Of a stretch of DNA of 64,000 nt, positions 40,717 through 64,000 are shown in pieces. Position numbers and translations under genes: made by a program. Origin of the DNA: Epinephelus fuscoguttatus (lineage: Eukaryota > Chordata > Actinopteri > Perciformes > Serranidae); NCBI RefSeq assembly GCF_011397635.1, contig NC_064763.1:25929437-25993436 (forward strand), written 5' to 3'. The notes beneath the pieces are model-generated. The model was not told where the DNA came from. It ran no database searches and saw only the letters and a list, made by a program, of their open reading frames with translations. Position 1 is the stretch's first letter. Every line of letters begins with the position of its first letter.

Positions 40717-42649
40717 GTTGACAGCCGACGTATCCCGGGCTCAGAGAGAAATGTCTGAGGGCAGGATGGGTGAAAAGCACATGAGGCTCAATGTGAGTTT
40801 TAATGCTCAGCTCGGCTTTAATCCTCGTTCGGATTGGATGTTCTGCAGGGACACATTTCAAGAGCTTGGTATGAAAATGGGTTTTGATGAGATGCTACAC
40901 ACAAACTGTGGCGGTGTGTGCTAAGTTACTTTGTAAAATGGCTTATCAGCATGATTTCAACGTTTCTTTATTCTTTATTATCAATTCAGTTTTACATACA
41001 CAGAATTTAAGTTCATTTTAATCAGTTGCACAAAATCTCTCAGGCTCATCCCGTCTGTCAAATCCAAATACAGAAAAGAACTGTTGAAACCTTTACTTCA
41101 GTTAGTAAATCTTATCAATCCATCACTGTGAATGATAAGCCAACAGAAGCCAGAATGTCACTGTGGCCCCTAAACGCACCTTAGTTTGCTTTAATTTATC
41201 TTTCAACAGGTCCACAGCAGTCATGAAAAGACAAGTACGGTAGCTTGAGTCTTTTGCTGTGCAATTTAGTGTCTTGTCATCTGTAATCCTTCACATTAAG
41301 GTGGTTATCTGTTTAGACTGACTACTATTAACAAAAAAATTTATTGGTACATCGGTTCAGATCTCTTAAAAAGATGTCAGGGTTGTAAATGTGGAACTGT
41401 GGATAACCTTTAGTAAATTTGCAAAGGTATGACCTGACTATCTATGTAAATTAAAATACCTTTTGACCCCCCCTTATCATATAATTATGTATAATTTATT
41501 CACTGAATACTAACTGAATCCAAACTGTATATGCTGCAGATTAGGACATACATTTGAAGAATTCTCAGACTGGACACGGCTGTCTTTTGTCACATACACA
41601 CATTATACATACAGCATGCTGATGAGCACAAGATCTAATGAATCTCACATTACACTCAAGTTTATTCTTACACAGAATTTATTCATCATTGCAGACTTAA
41701 AGTTATCTTGAAAAACAATAAATACAATCATTTAAAATCAAACATAAGCTACATTATCTGAGGAAAACTAAACAGAGAAATAAATATAAATATGCTAGAG
41801 TGAAACTGACAGTAATCACAAAGAAAATATATGGTGAATTTAAATTAAACTATTGATTACATGTAACAACAGAAAGGTGAGAGTGTTGAGCTAACTTTCA
41901 AGCTAACTATATTCTGTTACATATAGTTGATTCAGCTTCTCTTACTGCTAAGGCACTTTATCACATTCTCACATAACAGTGGCTTTATCTTCAACTTCTC
42001 AACAAACAACAAATTAAAACAAATCTATGGAAACCCATGATGTCCCTAAATTGATTAAAGTGAAAATCTTCATGCATTTTGATTACATGATTACACTTAA
42101 AAAAACTTTTGTGTGAATCACATTTGCATAGTAAAAACTCTCTCTCTTTACAGCCACCTCAGGGACACCAGAGTTACCAAAGTTTGAAGTAATGTTTGTG
42201 CTGTTAATTCAAATTCATGAAAATTATTTTGCAGTTTTCATGTCAAAATCGATTTGTTGTGACTTTTGTCAGGAATGATGAACACAAGCAGCACTTCAAT
42301 AACCTCTATAAACACATTCTGCGTGTGTTAAGAGACTGGAGGCGATGAGACAAGAATTTTAGAGGTGTTCTTGTTTGTAGTTTGAGTAGTACTGACCAAT
42401 TATGTTTAAACAGCAGGTAAACAGTCCCAATCCATGTGTAGAGGCAAAGTGCACTGGCTAAAATCTCGGAACCCATCAGTTATGTCTAGCTTTATATACT
42501 GTATATCTGTTCATAGAAATGAGCTGAAATGACCGAAGACGAAAGAGGAAGTCTTGACTTAGATATCATCAGACCAACAGCCAATGGGTTCCAAGACTGG
42601 TGCTTCAATTATTATATTTTTCCCTCTGTAAGTGTGAAGTACTTGTTAG
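40717..42649. other. Intergenic stretch between ryr1 and the PH-domain gene
   Basis: AT-rich with no coding exon. The right part should be ryr1 3' UTR; AATAAA on the minus strand is possible near 41496, 41687 and 40969. The left 200-300 bp would hold the promoter of the PH-domain gene. No named repeat was recognised. Confidence 0.45.
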
Positions 42650-63529
<20,880 letters not shown>

Positions 63530-64000
63530 CTGAGAAAAGGGACAATAACCAAAAAGCATTCACAGTATCTCATAAAATGCCAGAGGTATGACACGACAGT
63601 TACCACTGCTTTGTATCGAACACATTGCAGCCTTGATTCAATGCCAGGCATCACTTTCATGGATATAAGACCTCATTTGTAATTAACTATTTTAACCATA
63701 ATGCTAGGAATGACTGCAACACCATGACAGCAAAAATGAAACTGACATTATGGACAATATATGCTACTGTACTGTATGCTACTGACTGAGCACTTCTACA
63801 GTGCTGCAAACTGTTCATTGTGCTATTATGCAAACAGTCAATCTCTCCATTTAGAAATACCCAGCTACATTCACTGGGGAATTTACTGTCGACAATGTGT
63901 AAAGAAAACGTATTTCCTGTTATTCCCGGAATATAAAAATCATTGTTTCTCTGAGCTCAGACTGGTAAGTAGAGGGTATAGTGAAAATGTGTGGGCAAAG

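Overview
The window is nuclear DNA of a ray-finned fish, most likely a spiny-rayed (percomorph) teleost. Genes are split into many short GT-AG exons, vertebrate gene families are recognisable, and the non-coding DNA is full of fish-type interspersed repeats: a tRNA-derived SINE, LINE tails, hAT and Harbinger remnants, palindromic MITEs and CA/TG microsatellites. I assembled four protein-coding genes exon by exon; in each one the exon lengths sum to an uninterrupted reading frame.

Layout. 1-6.1 kb: repeats only, with three hAT-like elements. 6.1-22.2 kb, plus strand: an adhesion GPCR, adgrg2 (GPR64) type, about 30 coding exons and about 1,446 residues. 25.5-31.7 kb, minus strand: spermine synthase (sms), 11 coding exons, 360 residues, including one AT-AC intron of the minor (U12) class. 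36.8-40.7 kb, minus strand: a 284-residue protein with an N-terminal PH domain that I could not name. 42.6-63.5 kb, minus strand and running off the right edge: the last 33 coding exons of a skeletal-muscle-type ryanodine receptor (ryr1), 1,551 residues from ahead of the calmodulin-binding segment to the stop codon.

The genes do not form a pathway. adgrg2 encodes a cell-surface receptor, sms a cytosolic polyamine enzyme, and ryr1 the sarcoplasmic-reticulum calcium release channel. The most unusual biology is in adgrg2. A cysteine-bearing extracellular module spread over seven exons occurs twice in tandem, with the same intron phases in both copies, and each copy carries a Thr-rich mucin-like expansion in a different exon. 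Other points of note are the AT-AC intron in sms, a 59-bp copy of part of a ryr1 exon inside a ryr1 intron, a GC-AG intron in ryr1, and the unidentified PH-domain gene.

All gene identities rest on reading translations against remembered families; no database search was run. The ryr1 paralogue (1a or 1b) and the adgrg2 paralogue cannot be settled here.
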